Below are positions 34,342 through 45,171 of a DNA stretch of 64,000 bases, piece by piece. The stretch's first letter is position 1. Each line of letters begins with the position of its first letter. The stretch comes from Kalmusia sp. IMI 367209 (lineage: Eukaryota; Ascomycota; Dothideomycetes; Pleosporales; Didymosphaeriaceae): positions 1,612,001 to 1,676,000 of the forward strand of contig JAPEUQ010000005.1 in NCBI GenBank assembly GCA_027946365.1. The letters run 5' to 3'. The position numbers were made by a program, and so were the translations under genes. The notes beneath the pieces were generated by a model. The model was not told the DNA's origin. It saw only the letters and a list, made by a program, of their open reading frames with translations, and did not search any database.

Positions 34342-34880
34342 GGCGGATTCTGTTGCGATGCGATTGGTACTATGGCCGCTTTCACAAGCTTTCGCAAGCT
34401 TTGCAAGGGTGGATAGGTTACGCAAGGCGCCCTGGATTGTAAGTACTCTCGGTCACGAGTAATTGAGCTTCAGGGGCGCATGAACGTTTCGATTACTTCC
34501 ATTCCTGCGTTTCCGATTTGCGAAGAATGTGGCGGCGTGGCCTGCCCAGTCAACAGACGTCGTGGCATTCGCGAGACATACAGTGCGAGACACACGGTAC
34601 GAGAATGGAATCAGTAACATCCACTACCACCAGTGTCGTCGCGTTGCATATATAACGAGCCCAAATCAATCAATTGTCTCAAATATCTCCCGTTTCTTTT
34701 TTCATCCACATCGCAGTCCTTCCTTTCTTTCGTGTTCTCACTTGTCACCATCTCCACTCTCCTGGAATTCGACGCGTATTCAGGGCAACGACCCGATCTT
34801 CATTCCCTTGCTTTCCGCCATAAAAACAACATCATGGCCCAACCTGGGCGGCAAACCGTCCATGGTTTCTCCACGACACC
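34342..34880. other. Promoter region of the LPMO-fusion gene
   Basis: 539 bp with ATATATAAC at 34648-34655 and pyrimidine-rich tracts at ~34680-34760, likely the core promoter and start site region. Confidence 0.5.
34648..34655 (+). promoter_or_regulatory. TATA-like box of the LPMO-fusion gene
   Basis: ATATATAA about 230 bp upstream of the ATG at 34881, followed by CT-rich tracts typical of fungal transcription starts. Confidence 0.45.
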
Positions 34881-37800
34881 ATGGCTCGTCACTCATTTGT
34901 GCGTACGCTATGTACGCTCTCTCTCCTGCTGCCAGGAGCTCTCTCTCATATGCAGATGTCGGAGCCCTCTCCTCTCCGTGATCCTCACAGCAACCGCACT
35001 TCTGAGCCCAAAGACTACAACATTCTTACGCCTCTTCATCCGGACGGAAGCGACTTTGCCTGTAAATTGTACCAGTACAACACTCCGCTTACCTCAGTCG
35101 CGACCTATGAAGCCGGCCAAACCTACCAAATGAAGCTCATGGGCGGAGCTACGCATGGCGGCGGTTCTTGCCAGGTCTCACTATCATGTGATCTAGGGCA
35201 GCACTTCAACGTGATCAAGAGCATAGAGGGAAACTGTCCGATCCAGAAAGAATACGAATTCACGATACCAGAGGATGCGCAGACGGCCAATCAGTGTCTC
35301 CTAGCCTGGACTTGGTACGTACATCCCCATGGAAGAGCTGCAAAAGCTGACACGTGATAGGTTCAACAAGATTGGGAATCGAGAGATGTACATGAACTGC
35401 GCGGTGGTCGACATCGTTGGTGCAAGCAGCTCTGCGAGGAAGATTGCTGGGCATTCTGGAGCCGCTGGGGCGTCCACCGTGGACACCTCTAACGCTGCTG
35501 CTCAGGCGGTCTTGGCTCGTTACCCGAAGCTGTTTGTTGCGAACCTGAAGGGGGTCAATGATTGCACGACGAAAGAGACTGTTGATGTTGTTTTTGACGA
35601 TCCGGGAACGGATGTTGAGTACGGTGACGGTATCGGTGCCTCTTCCCGCGTTAGACGTCGTCGCAGTACAGGTGCTTGCACTGGTACTGGGCGCTTGACT
35701 GCTGGCAAGGACTCGTCTGCTGGCACCGATTCATCTAGTTCTTCTGACTCATCCTCGTCTGGTGGCTCGACCGGAGGCAATGATGGACAATGGCATTCTG
35801 ACCAAAGTAGCCAAGATTCTTCATCTTCTGGTAGCTCCAATCCCGATCAAGGTAGCCAGAGTTCTTCATCTTATTCTTCCTCTGGCGGCTCCAGTGGGGG
35901 GGATGATGGACAGTACCATCCAGGTCTTAGTAGTAGCCAAGGGTCTGCCTCGTCCGGCACCTCCGGTGGGTTCGATGATGGGCAGTACCATCCTGGTCTC
36001 AAAAGCCTGGGCTCTTCTAGCCAGGGGTCTGCAAACCAGGGTTCCTCATCTTCTGGGAGCTCCAGTGGAGGGGATGATGGACAGTACCACCCCGATCTTA
36101 GTAGCAAGAGTTCTTCATCATCTGGCGGCAGCGATTCTAAGTCATCTTCACCTGCTTCCGACAAGGACGCAAACACAGAGATCGAGGCGGAGCTTAGGAA
36201 ATATCTCAGTACTCTTGGCAAGGACTCTTCTAAAGCCACGTCCGATGATCAGGAAGACGCTTCAACTCCTAACAAGAACACACTGTCGATTTCATTAAAG
36301 CACAAGGCCGCTTCTGGCAAGTTCTACGATCTGAGCAAGAGCAACAGCGACAGCTCTGCCGAAGCAGATTCTGGGCTTTACGCCTATGGTACTGACCGCG
36401 GGTCAAATGCCAAGTTCAGGAATCAGCTCAGTACACGCGGTGCCCAAAACGACGAGCCCACCTCATTACCGGATGCAGAGGGCTCAGAAGAAGATGGCGA
36501 CTCTGATTCATCCGATAACGGCACAGTTCCAGACTCTGGTCGCCTTGATCCCGACACGTCTCCGATCGAACCTGATGACGAGTCTAGTGATTCGCTTCCC
36601 GCTGGGCTGAAGCATGCTTTAGCAGATCTCGATAACACAGATCCGGACGACCCAGATGATGATGCTCTTCAGGGACTGTCTGACGAGCCGGATAACTACG
36701 ATCGCCTGAAGGTGGCTCCGAAGCCCAAAAAGCACAAGGCCGAGAGTTCGTCCAAGCACGTGAAGCATAAGACAAAGAGTGCGACTGAGCATTCGAAGCA
36801 GAAGACGAAACATCACAGTACTCTAGCGACTCACAAACGGACCCACAAATCGTCATCAGCCCCTAGTAATGATACTGCCTGGACAGAAGCTGTATCAAGT
36901 TCTGATGACGTTACTAGTTGGGCAGAGGCTGCTTCAACTCCTGGTGATGCTACTGTTTGGGCAGAGGCCGTATCGACCTCTAGTGAATTTGCTGCCTGGA
37001 CACCTGTCGCGTCTACACCTGTTGTTGAAGTAGTCGTTGAAAAAGAGACCCCTGCAGTGCTCTCAGTGTTTAGTTGGCCAGAGTCGGACTCGGCAAGTCC
37101 GTCAACACCAATCCCAGACGTTACTGAGCCGGTGTCTGCTTTCAGCCCGCCCGCCCCAGCGCCGACCGATGAACCCAGTTTATCCTCCTCTTGCACCCCG
37201 GGTACCTTTTTTTGCAAATCATCAGACCAATTCTATGTCTGTGGTCAATTCGGTGGCAGTAATGAATGGACATATGGCGCGCTTCGAGATGTCTCCAAAG
37301 GCATGGCATGCCAAGGCGGCGTCATTGCTCGCAGAACAGCAAAGGCTAAAAGGGGCTTCGGGTGGTTGATCAATGCCGAGACGAACGATGGCACTGCTAG
37401 CACCACTGATATGAATCCTCTTGACCCCATCTTGAACATCCTAGATGTCCTTATCGACGGCGTCGCGCAGCTGGCGGATGATGACTCTTCTTCCCATAAT
37501 TCCGACCACCAACGCAGCTGGCTCGTTGAACTGAAGCTGCTCAAGCGTCGTCTAGGTTGGTGGATATCCGGATCATCTGAAAGCTCCACCCCGACCAACC
37601 CTCTCGACACCATCACTGTAAAAATTGACACGCTTTCCAAGAGCCTCGATCAGGTCCTCGCCTCCCACACCAGCGACAAAGACAAATCGAGGAAGCGCAG
37701 TATGGGATGGTTTCTCTCCTTCACTGGCAGCAGCGATACCAGCAACGAAGGTAATAGCGAACCTGATCCCCTACAAGACATCCTAGCGAAGGTCGACAGC

Positions 37801-40800
37801 CTCACCGTAAAATTTGAGTCGCTACAGTCTGTATTTGCAGATGGGGACAAGACAGAGACGAAGCGCGGTCAGAGTTTCCTCGGCCTCGGCAGCGATGCTT
37901 TGAATAAGGCGATCCCTCAAGGGACGCCAGATGATCCGTTTGCACCCATATTGGAGAAGCTGAAGGGGTATGAGAATATTCTTCACAAGATCCTCTCCTC
38001 TCACACCAAGTATATGGCTTCTGGTGATGAAGATAACAAGGATAAAGACCATTTGCATAGTTCTAAAGAGTCTCATGAAGAGCATAGAATCGGCAAATTT
38101 CCTTGGGGCAAGCATCCTTCGAATAAGCGCCAAGCTGATGAAGACGAAGACGCCGAGCTTTCCGACGCTCTTGATTCTACCCAAGAAGATCCTGCTCTTG
38201 TTGAACCAGATAGCAGCACTGATTCAGAGGATGAGGACGACGATGACACTCCCGAATCCCAGATCGACGATCTCACTATTGAAATAGACGACGATGCTCT
38301 TAGTGACCCAGGTGAAGTCGTCGATGACGTGGAACCATCATTGGAAACGCTGCTGAACGCAACGGTACCACTGAATACTACACGAACATCCCCCCTAAGT
38401 GCTGTTCCGGAAGAGCCACTTCTCGGTGAAGCTCGACCTCTTGAACGAAGTACCGCGCAGGGTGTTAGCGCTGCACTTGGGAATCAAGGCTCCAGTGCTC
38501 CATCTACAGACGTCAAGTACGCTGGTGATGGTACCGTCGACGACGCTGAGGCTCTTTTTGGCGACCTTCATGGCACCACATCCGACACCAGTACTGGCGG
38601 TACCAGTGTTAGCGGTGACGGTACTGAAGATGATGCAGAGGGTCTTTTTGGCCCTAAGATCAGTATCACGCAGGATGCGCCAGCTCCGCAGAACTCGATC
38701 TTTAACCCACTAACAGATGGTGGTGATGGCACTGAAGACGATGCTGAGTCCCTCTTCGGCAGGAAAGATGTGAACATCACACAAGAAGCCCCCGCCGATG
38801 AACCACCTATGGTAGATGCTCCTATGCTAGACATCCTACCATTGGACCTCGACCCCACAGAGGACATTCCTGACGAGGATAGTACTATCCCAAAGGGTAC
38901 TGACGTAGATCTTGTATTTACTACAGAAGACACTCTTATGATCCATTTCACCACCGAAGATGGTCCCATCAAGAAAATTCCTGAAATAATTGCTCCTATC
39001 GATGATCTGCCTACAGAAGACGGTCCTATCGAAGAATTTCCTACAGTAGATGTTCCTCTCTGGACAAACTCTACAGGAAGTATTGCTATCTGGTCCGAGA
39101 ATTCTACAGCCGATGCTCTTACATCAGACATTCTCACTGAGGCGACTCCTACAGTAGTAGCTCCTATGAGAAACATTCTTGACATAGACGATCCTTCATT
39201 AGACTTTCCCGCCGAGCCGTCACCTATAGAAGTCGCTTCTATTGAAGATGCACCTATTGAGGATATTCCAACTCCTACAGAAGCTCCTATCGAGGCCGCT
39301 CCAACGCAAGCCTTTACCACGACACAGACCGCCTCCCTCGTAGATACAACTTTCGAAGACTCAGGCATCTTCACCTATCTGCCCCAACCAAAGCGCGAAG
39401 TTGACAAGAGGCAAGATTACGGGGATGATGTGGTCGTCCCAGGCTTCTCCTACAGTGATGGTGGTGATGGAGGCAACGGAATCGATGGCGTGGAATACGC
39501 CGTTGCAGACATCTTTGGACAACCAAAGGATGACGTGTATGATGGACTTGAGAATCCTAATGGGTCAGGAGGACCTCCTCAGCCGAAAGCGAGTACACCA
39601 GCTAAGGGGACGGGAAGAAAGAAGGATACCGAGGAAGCGAAAGAGACTGATGAAGAGGACGATGCGAGCGAGGATGAAGAGAGCGCAGACTATGCCCCGG
39701 AAGACTCTGAAGAGCCTAAAGAACCCGAAGAACCTAAAGAGTCTAAGCAGCCTAAAGAGCCTAAAGAGCCCGAAGAGCCCGAAGAGCCCAAAGAAACTGA
39801 AGAGCCTAAAGAGTCTGAAGATTCTAAAGACTCTGAAGGTTCTAAGAAGCCCGAAGAATCTAAAGTCTCTGCTAAGAAACCTCAACAGTCTAAAGGCCCT
39901 GGGGCTTCTGAGAAACCTGGAAAACCTAAAGTCTCGACAGATTCTGATAAGCCTCAAGAATCTGAAGAAGACGACGAAGAAGACGAGGAAGACGAGGACG
40001 AAGAGGGTGATGAAGATGAAGATGAAGATAAAGAAGAGGACGAAGAAGAAGAAGAAGGGGACGAAGGAGGTAACCCATGGAAGCCGGCTGCTATTCGCAA
40101 GGTAAAACGAGAAGAGCTGGCTTCTCTAGGCTTGACATTTAGTGATGGGTCTAACGGAGGTGACGGCGTTGATGTTGATCCAGTTGCTGTCTTTGGCTTC
40201 AATGAACCTGAAAACTATGAACGAGAATGGGGTATCGCTGAGCAAGCTCAGAGAGAGAAACGACAAGCCCCTACTCCTCCCGCTCGAGGCCTCCCTACTC
40301 CCACCCAACATGTCAACCCCGCTGACGTCACTCCTATCGATCCGGCTGCTATTCCTCCCGGCTTCGACTTTAGCGATGGTTCCAACGGTGGTGACGGTGT
40401 AGATGATGATCCAGTTGCTGTTTTCGGCTTCGACGAGCCTGAAGACTATGAAGAGGAATGGGGTGTCGACGAGCAGGCTCAGAGTAACGGCACTGCAACA
40501 CCTACGGTCCGACCTAGTGCGAATGCTGCATCTCCATCTCCAGGCAAATCAAGACAACATCAAGCAGTTCCACCAGCTCCTGCGCCTGAGGAACTTCTTG
40601 CAAACGGAGCTTCCGGACCAGTACCCACTGCAGCAGAGAGACAACAGATCCCAGCCCCAGTTGGTGAAGCTAGCATTATCCCTATCCCTAGGGGTAGTAT
40701 TCTTGGTGAAGCCGTGCCGGCTCCGTCGGTTCCCGTCCAACTTCCTGGGCAGGTTGGCAAGACCATAGCTACGCCTCCAAGCCCCAAGTCCGGCACGATC

Positions 40801-42215
40801 GTGAAGTCGAACGCTCGCCTGCCTGCTCGTCCTCTACCACCTGCTCCCCTTCCCTCAAAGCCCCTCCGCTCCCACCTGCTCCACTCCCACCAGCTCCCTA
40901 CCTCCACAAGCCCTCCACCCCACCGGCTTCTTTACTTCCTCAAGCTTCCCCTACTTTCGAAGCTCCCCCTCTCTTTGAAGCTCCCCCTGTCTCACAAGTA
41001 AGGGCTACCCCAATTCCCACCGTCGGCGTCGACATCCCGCTGAATGATCCTCTTCTCCCCATCGTAGCAGGTAAAACTAAGCCCGCCCCCGGCTTTTACG
41101 ATTCACCTGCTGCTCTCCAGGCCGCGAATGCCGTTCCTCTTGAGCAAGACGTCCCTGAAGCGCAAAGCATCACGGGGCCCATTGGCAAAGCGGGTGCAGG
41201 TGCGTTGGCTGGCGTTCCTAAGCCAAGCGGACTTAACGTGACTGCTGCTCCAAGACCTGATGAGGGTGTGAAGAGTAATGTTGCGGGCGCTCCGAGTACG
41301 AAACCGCCGCCGCCATCTGGAGGTGGCTCTGTGGACCCGGGTGATGGGACGGACGATGCAGCTGAGGCGATGTTCCCGGACCTTGCTCCAGCAGGCGCAA
41401 AAACCGTAAAAACGAAACCTGAGGAAGACGATGGAGAGAGCACAGCTAAGAAGGCTCCAACGAGCGATGACAGTGAAGAACCAAAAGCGGAACCCAAAGC
41501 TAAAGAAGCTAGCGAGGAGAGTGAGGATGATGAACCTGATGAGGAAGACTCAGACACGGATGAAAAAGATCCTTCTGACGACGCTGATGAGGACGAGGAG
41601 GAGGATGATGACGACGACAACGAAGACGCCAAAGAAGAGACGGTGAGGCCTAGACGACCTTCTACCCCTATCATAACACCGCCAGTGGTCCCATTGGCGC
41701 CGCAGTCGTTCCCAGCTGTTATACCCAATATCACCGTCGTAGCCCTCGCAACTGGCGCAGTCGTCAAATTAGCCACCTGGAAAGACGGTGTGCTTATGCA
41801 CGGCGATTCGCCCGCCTCTTCTGCTCCATCTCCATTGCCTACCCCGAACATCGCCGCCTCAATCCTCCCATTCTTTATGGGCCCAGGACCTGTGATCCCC
41901 TCGGGTCTAAGCCTCAACTGGCCTGGTCCATTCAACCTACACAATTTGCCCCCATCAACCACTCTGTCTCCTGTTGTCTCGATGACATCGATTATCGAAC
42001 CTGCTGCTACACCTCTCGCGTTGGAAGCAGCCGGAATACCGCCACCAATGGGCCTGCCGCCATCAGGCCCGCCGGCCCCTCCGCTTCCCGATGTTCCACC
42101 GAGTGCGGAGCCCTCGGTCAAGAGACCTGTGAATAAGGTGGAAGCCGTAAGGAGAGCAGTTGCGATGAAAGAAGAGAGGAACAGGCGTGAGCAGAGTAAG
42201 AAGCTGGCTGGTTAG
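34881..42215 (+). CDS. Giant secreted AA11 lytic polysaccharide monooxygenase with repetitive Kex2-site tail (frame break near 40.85 kb)
   Basis: Exon 1 34881-35314, intron 46 bp, exon 2 from 35361. A signal peptide ends ALS, then mature HMQMSEPSPL supplies the N-terminal copper His; THGGG gives the second His and REMYMNC the axial Tyr, the AA11 (chitin-active LPMO) pattern. Next come a Ser/Gly linker with DGQYHP repeats, Trp-rich repeats, and a Cys domain at 37191-37320 (CTPGTFFCKSSDQFYVCGQF), probably the X278 module that ends ordinary AA11 proteins. Here the frame runs on: ~50-60-residue units ending in KR (37.35-38.13 kb), DGTxDDAExLFG repeats, Glu/Pro/Lys repeats and an acidic run. At ~40.78-40.90 kb the coherent Pro-rich reading moves to another frame, which continues to the stop at 42215. 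No intron of suitable phase is evident, so a one-base indel is likely. Total ~2,430 residues. Confidence 0.8.
35765..36125 (+). repeat. Four DGQYHP-type Ser/Gly repeats in LPMO tail
   Basis: Four copies of [GF]xDDGQ[YW]H[PS] followed by a Ser-rich spacer, encoded at about 35.78, 35.90, 35.97 and 36.07 kb. Confidence 0.75.
37346..38133 (+). repeat. Tandem dibasic-bounded repeat units in LPMO tail
   Basis: Four units of ~50-85 residues each begin after KR (sites at ~37.35, 37.54, 37.69, 37.86 and 38.12 kb). The first three open GFGWLI, LGWWIS and SMGWFL; the middle of each has [ND]PL-x-x-I...KIDxL; the ends are Ser/Asp/Lys-rich. This is the pattern of fungal Kex2-processed repeat proteins. Confidence 0.7.
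38517..38780 (+). repeat. DGT-DDAE-LFG repeats
   Basis: Three copies of GDGT[VE]DDAE[AGS]LFG. A fourth relative (GDGTDDAAEAMF) lies at ~41.34 kb in the post-break frame, and longer cousins (SDGSNGGDGVDxDPVAVFGF) occur at ~40.14 and 40.37 kb. Confidence 0.75.
39700..39960 (+). repeat. Glu/Pro/Lys/Ser short tandem repeats
   Basis: Runs of GAAGAGCCTAAAGA-like units encode EEPKE, EEPKES and related pentapeptides, followed by an acidic Asp/Glu run to ~40070. Confidence 0.8.
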
Positions 42216-43376
42216 CTTAGTTAAAGGCCAATGCGGAAGAAATGAAAAGGGAGAGCGAAATTTGCGCGAGCATGATTGGCGAGAAAGTAAGATGTAACGA
42301 GAAATACGGAAAATGATGAACGTGGTTGGGGTCGGTTCGGATAGGGGAGGTACAAGGGAAGCAAAGACGAACGAAATATCAGAGAGATGGTGTGTCTTTC
42401 TTTGGCGTTTCGATTGATTTTATGTTAGTCATTACATGCATGCTATCATTCTATCCCTACGCCAGTATTTTTATATAGCATAATCATGAATTTTTTTTCC
42501 TAATAGAAATTTCCAGCTCTGGTTTCGTTGTCAGCGGCAGGCAAGCAAGACTCTGCCAGGCCGAGGCATCTTGAAATATCTCTTGTCTACGACACCATAG
42601 CTAAGCTCCGTCTACCACCATACACCACAGTTCCAGAGGTGTAGAGATATAATGGCATATAGGCGCAGCCATCTATCCTTTAATATATGAATGTTCTAGG
42701 AGGATTATTGCGATTTCAAATCCGTGTGCAAACCTTATACTAGAGTAAGGTGCGTCCCTACGTAGCGAGACACCCTGTGTGTCGAGACAAATGAGGGGTA
42801 CTTCGACTTCTAACAGCCGCAAAGACTATGCGTATTATAGATATAGCTATGATTTTGTAAAAATAACCTGCTGTAGCTTATGTTATGTTAATTATCCCCT
42901 CTTCTTAAGAAATATATGTTAGGAGGAGTTCGTTAGTTTAATGGTGCTGGCGAATCTTCAACGCGTACGTAGTTCTAGAAGTAGCCATCTCACTACCACT
43001 CGAATCTACTTGTAGAGCATGCTAGAAGCTTCTCTGTGGCAAATTAATACGGTTATAGAGTTAAGCTAATCCCTGGCCCTCTATGAAAGGAAGAGAGTAA
43101 TAAATTAATAGGTGGTTGCACTGGTTGGCAGGCGGGTTTCTAGGCTGAGGCATCTGCACCCCTCTATTCCCGCCCAGCCGCATGGCCAACCGCGACCACT
43201 TTCTTCCTTTTTGTATTCGCTTGTCCCTCACAACAAAGTTAGGAGCTATATCAATAATCATCACCACAATCAACACCTTGTAGGCATGCACCAAAGCGGG
43301 ACTGTCTGATTATCAATTTGCTTATGCATTCGTTAGCTTTTGCCCATAGTCCGTACATGACGAGTGTGCCTTCAAG
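42216..43376. other. AT-rich spacer with transposon-end-like repeat
   Basis: No gene. Contains one copy of a repeat (about 42745-42890) whose inverted relative lies beyond the NLR gene. Many stops and AT-richness fit decayed, RIP-mutated DNA. Confidence 0.5.
42745..42890 (+). repeat. Transposon-terminus-like repeat, copy A
   Basis: Begins GCGTCCCTACGTAGCGAGAC, then CGAGACAAATGAGGGGTACT and an AT-rich inner part. It aligns with the reverse complement of 49380-49512; many differences there are G/A and C/T transitions, as expected of RIP. Confidence 0.65.
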
Positions 43377-44480
43377 TTAACTAAAGTTTAGAGTGTTTGC
43401 GCTCCCATACATCGTCTGGCCTTGCAATACATTCCTTCCCTGAACAGAGCCAAAATTTTGAAACGTCAGCCCTCCTGCCGGCTTCGACTCGCCTTCCGGG
43501 AGGCTCTCTTGAGTTTCCACCGTCGTGATTGTCTCGTCCACTCTGCGCACCTTTGCTATCTCGGTCCGCGGAAGCACTGACAGCACCTCCTTTGCGCACG
43601 CTGCGGCCGTACCCGCTGCGTATGGCTGCCACTTCTTGTTTTTATGTGAATCGGCATAGTCGCAGATCCCTCGAATGGCAAGACATGGGAAGCTGTTCAT
43701 CAGCCCTGCAGCCTCCATCTCGAAGCAGAGCACTCCGCCAAACTCCTTGCTCACGGTGTCCCTCTCTGCAGCGTATTTGATGACCTGGTTGCCCGACGCA
43801 ATTGTTCCATAATGGATTACAGGTTCTTCGCTGGGTCGCGGCTGTCGGTCGACTTGTCCATCCGCGGTGCATGACTGGCACGTTTGCCCATGTACGTGGT
43901 TGTATTCTGCTTTGAATAGGACGTCCGACCCGGCGGCCTCGCGAGTGAAGTCTGGAAGCCGCCGAAGCTTTGCGATGTGTTCGGCGAGCTTAGTCTTTCG
44001 CCGGACTTGGTTCGATCGCAGCTTGTTGATTGCACCCAGCAATATCGTTGGTGGAGCGTTCAGGAAACCCGTCCGCTGAAACCTGTTTGGAGTTGCCTTT
44101 CCAAAGTCGTATTGTATCACCCCACCGTGGCCTAGATGCGGTTGGCTAACCACCACGTCTCCCAGCCGGATGTCTACCTCTGCGCTCGGCACGCCGCCTC
44201 CAATGCCAACCATTAGGCCGAACCGCACCGATCTGAACGTCGCTCGCAGCTGCGTCGCCACCGCTGCCGCAGGGTTGTTGCCTATCAAGCCTGCCGGCAG
44301 ACACACGATAACGACGTTGTGTTCACCAACCCGTCCGAGTGAGTAAATGTTGGAGTCGTGTTCATCCTGCTCGAGATCTTCATGCTCTTCGTCGAGCATC
44401 TCCTGTGCAGCCGTTAGCTCGATGGGGAGCGCGCATATCCATGCTATAGTGTAGTCGTCACGGCCGAGCCGGCGTGCCAT
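43377..44480 (-). CDS. PNP/UDP-phosphorylase-domain immune-type effector with C-terminal amyloid-like motif
   Basis: Intronless, 367 aa. The N-terminus DYTIAWICALPIELTAA and GLMVGIGGGVP open the nucleoside phosphorylase (PNP_UDP) fold used in fungal NLR proteins. Other blocks are RLGDVVVSQP, VLCFEMEAAGL (ribose-binding Met-Glu), RGICDYADSHKNKKWQPYAA (catalytic Asp) and a terminal helix. After a ~30-residue linker the last ~30 residues read FQNFGSVQGRNVLQG then a GSANTLNF end. The start of the divergently transcribed NLR has the same motif. Homologous effectors include enzymes that cleave purine nucleosides or ATP; activity on ATP is inference here. The most economical reading is that the NLR templates assembly of this protein through the shared motif. 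No secretion signal. Confidence 0.9.
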   Translation of the reverse strand: MARRLGRDDYTIAWICALPIELTAAQEMLDEEHEDLEQDEHDSNIYSLGRVGEHNVVIVCLPAGLIGNNPAAAVATQLRATFRSVRFGLMVGIGGGVPSAEVDIRLGDVVVSQPHLGHGGVIQYDFGKATPNRFQRTGFLNAPPTILLGAINKLRSNQVRRKTKLAEHIAKLRRLPDFTREAAGSDVLFKAEYNHVHGQTCQSCTADGQVDRQPRPSEEPVIHYGTIASGNQVIKYAAERDTVSKEFGGVLCFEMEAAGLMNSFPCLAIRGICDYADSHKNKKWQPYAAGTAAACAKEVLSVLPRTEIAKVRRVDETITTVETQESLPEGESKPAGGLTFQNFGSVQGRNVLQGQTMYGSANTLNFS

Positions 44481-45171
44481 CTAACGATCTATTGGATCGC
44501 AGAAACTCGTGGAGGTCGTGAGTTCGTGGAGATAGATTGCAACTTGCGAAAGCGATATAGCAACGGCAACGGCCGCCGGTCGAGGACACATTGTTGCGTG
44601 CTCAGCCTCACTTTGTCACAGTTGAGGGAGGGCTTTGCAGCACTCACCGGTCGGAGACTCACCGGTCGGAGAGCAGTAATCAGCCAGGGTCGGGGATGCT
44701 CGAGGGCCTTCGCCAACGGCTCACGCCAACTCTCAGGTCCCACTTGTTGCTGGGCCTGTCATTTTGTGCCGAGAGTCACTTTGGAATATCAAGCAGATGA
44801 GGTGAGCCAATACACATCTCATGTTGTTTCTCATAGCAGCTCTTGTTCGATGACCCATACGACATGTGGCTTGGCGAGCATCCATTCCGAGCTGCGAACG
44901 ATGTTGCTGGCGACGCAGAAATTGGCGGGGGCCACCGCTGACCAGGCGGGGGCCGTAACGTTGGGCTAGGCTGCGGCTCCTGCCGAAATCCCTCTCGCTT
45001 GCGCTCAGGTCTGGAGGCTGCACTACGCTCCTCTCACAACACTACACTATTCCCTTTCATTGGACGTGCAAACCACTCTGTTCATCAACGTCAAGAACGT
45101 ATGCGCTTGCTTCATCGCAAGAGCGCATTCATTTCGCCCGTCAGTGGCCTAGCATCAATGAGACCTCTAAT
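44481..45171. promoter_or_regulatory. Bidirectional promoter of the PNP effector and NLR genes
   Basis: About 690 bp between the two start codons, which face away from each other. It includes a perfect 15-bp tandem duplication at 44642-44671. No other coding exon is convincing. Confidence 0.55.
44642..44671 (+). repeat. Perfect 15-bp tandem repeat in the shared promoter
   Basis: ACTCACCGGTCGGAG occurs twice back to back. Each copy holds the palindrome ACCGGT and a CGG triplet, reminiscent of zinc-cluster factor sites. Confidence 0.75.

Noticed and set aside
38568..39374. Long antisense frames opposite the LPMO tail
   Set aside because: Mirror images of low-complexity repeats; Ser/Gly/Val-rich composition follows from the sense strand.
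41205..42215. Separate gene downstream of the LPMO
   Set aside because: No ATG near its beginning; its frame reads coherently back into the Pro-rich LPMO tail and carries the same DGTxDDAE repeat, so it is the same gene after a frame break.
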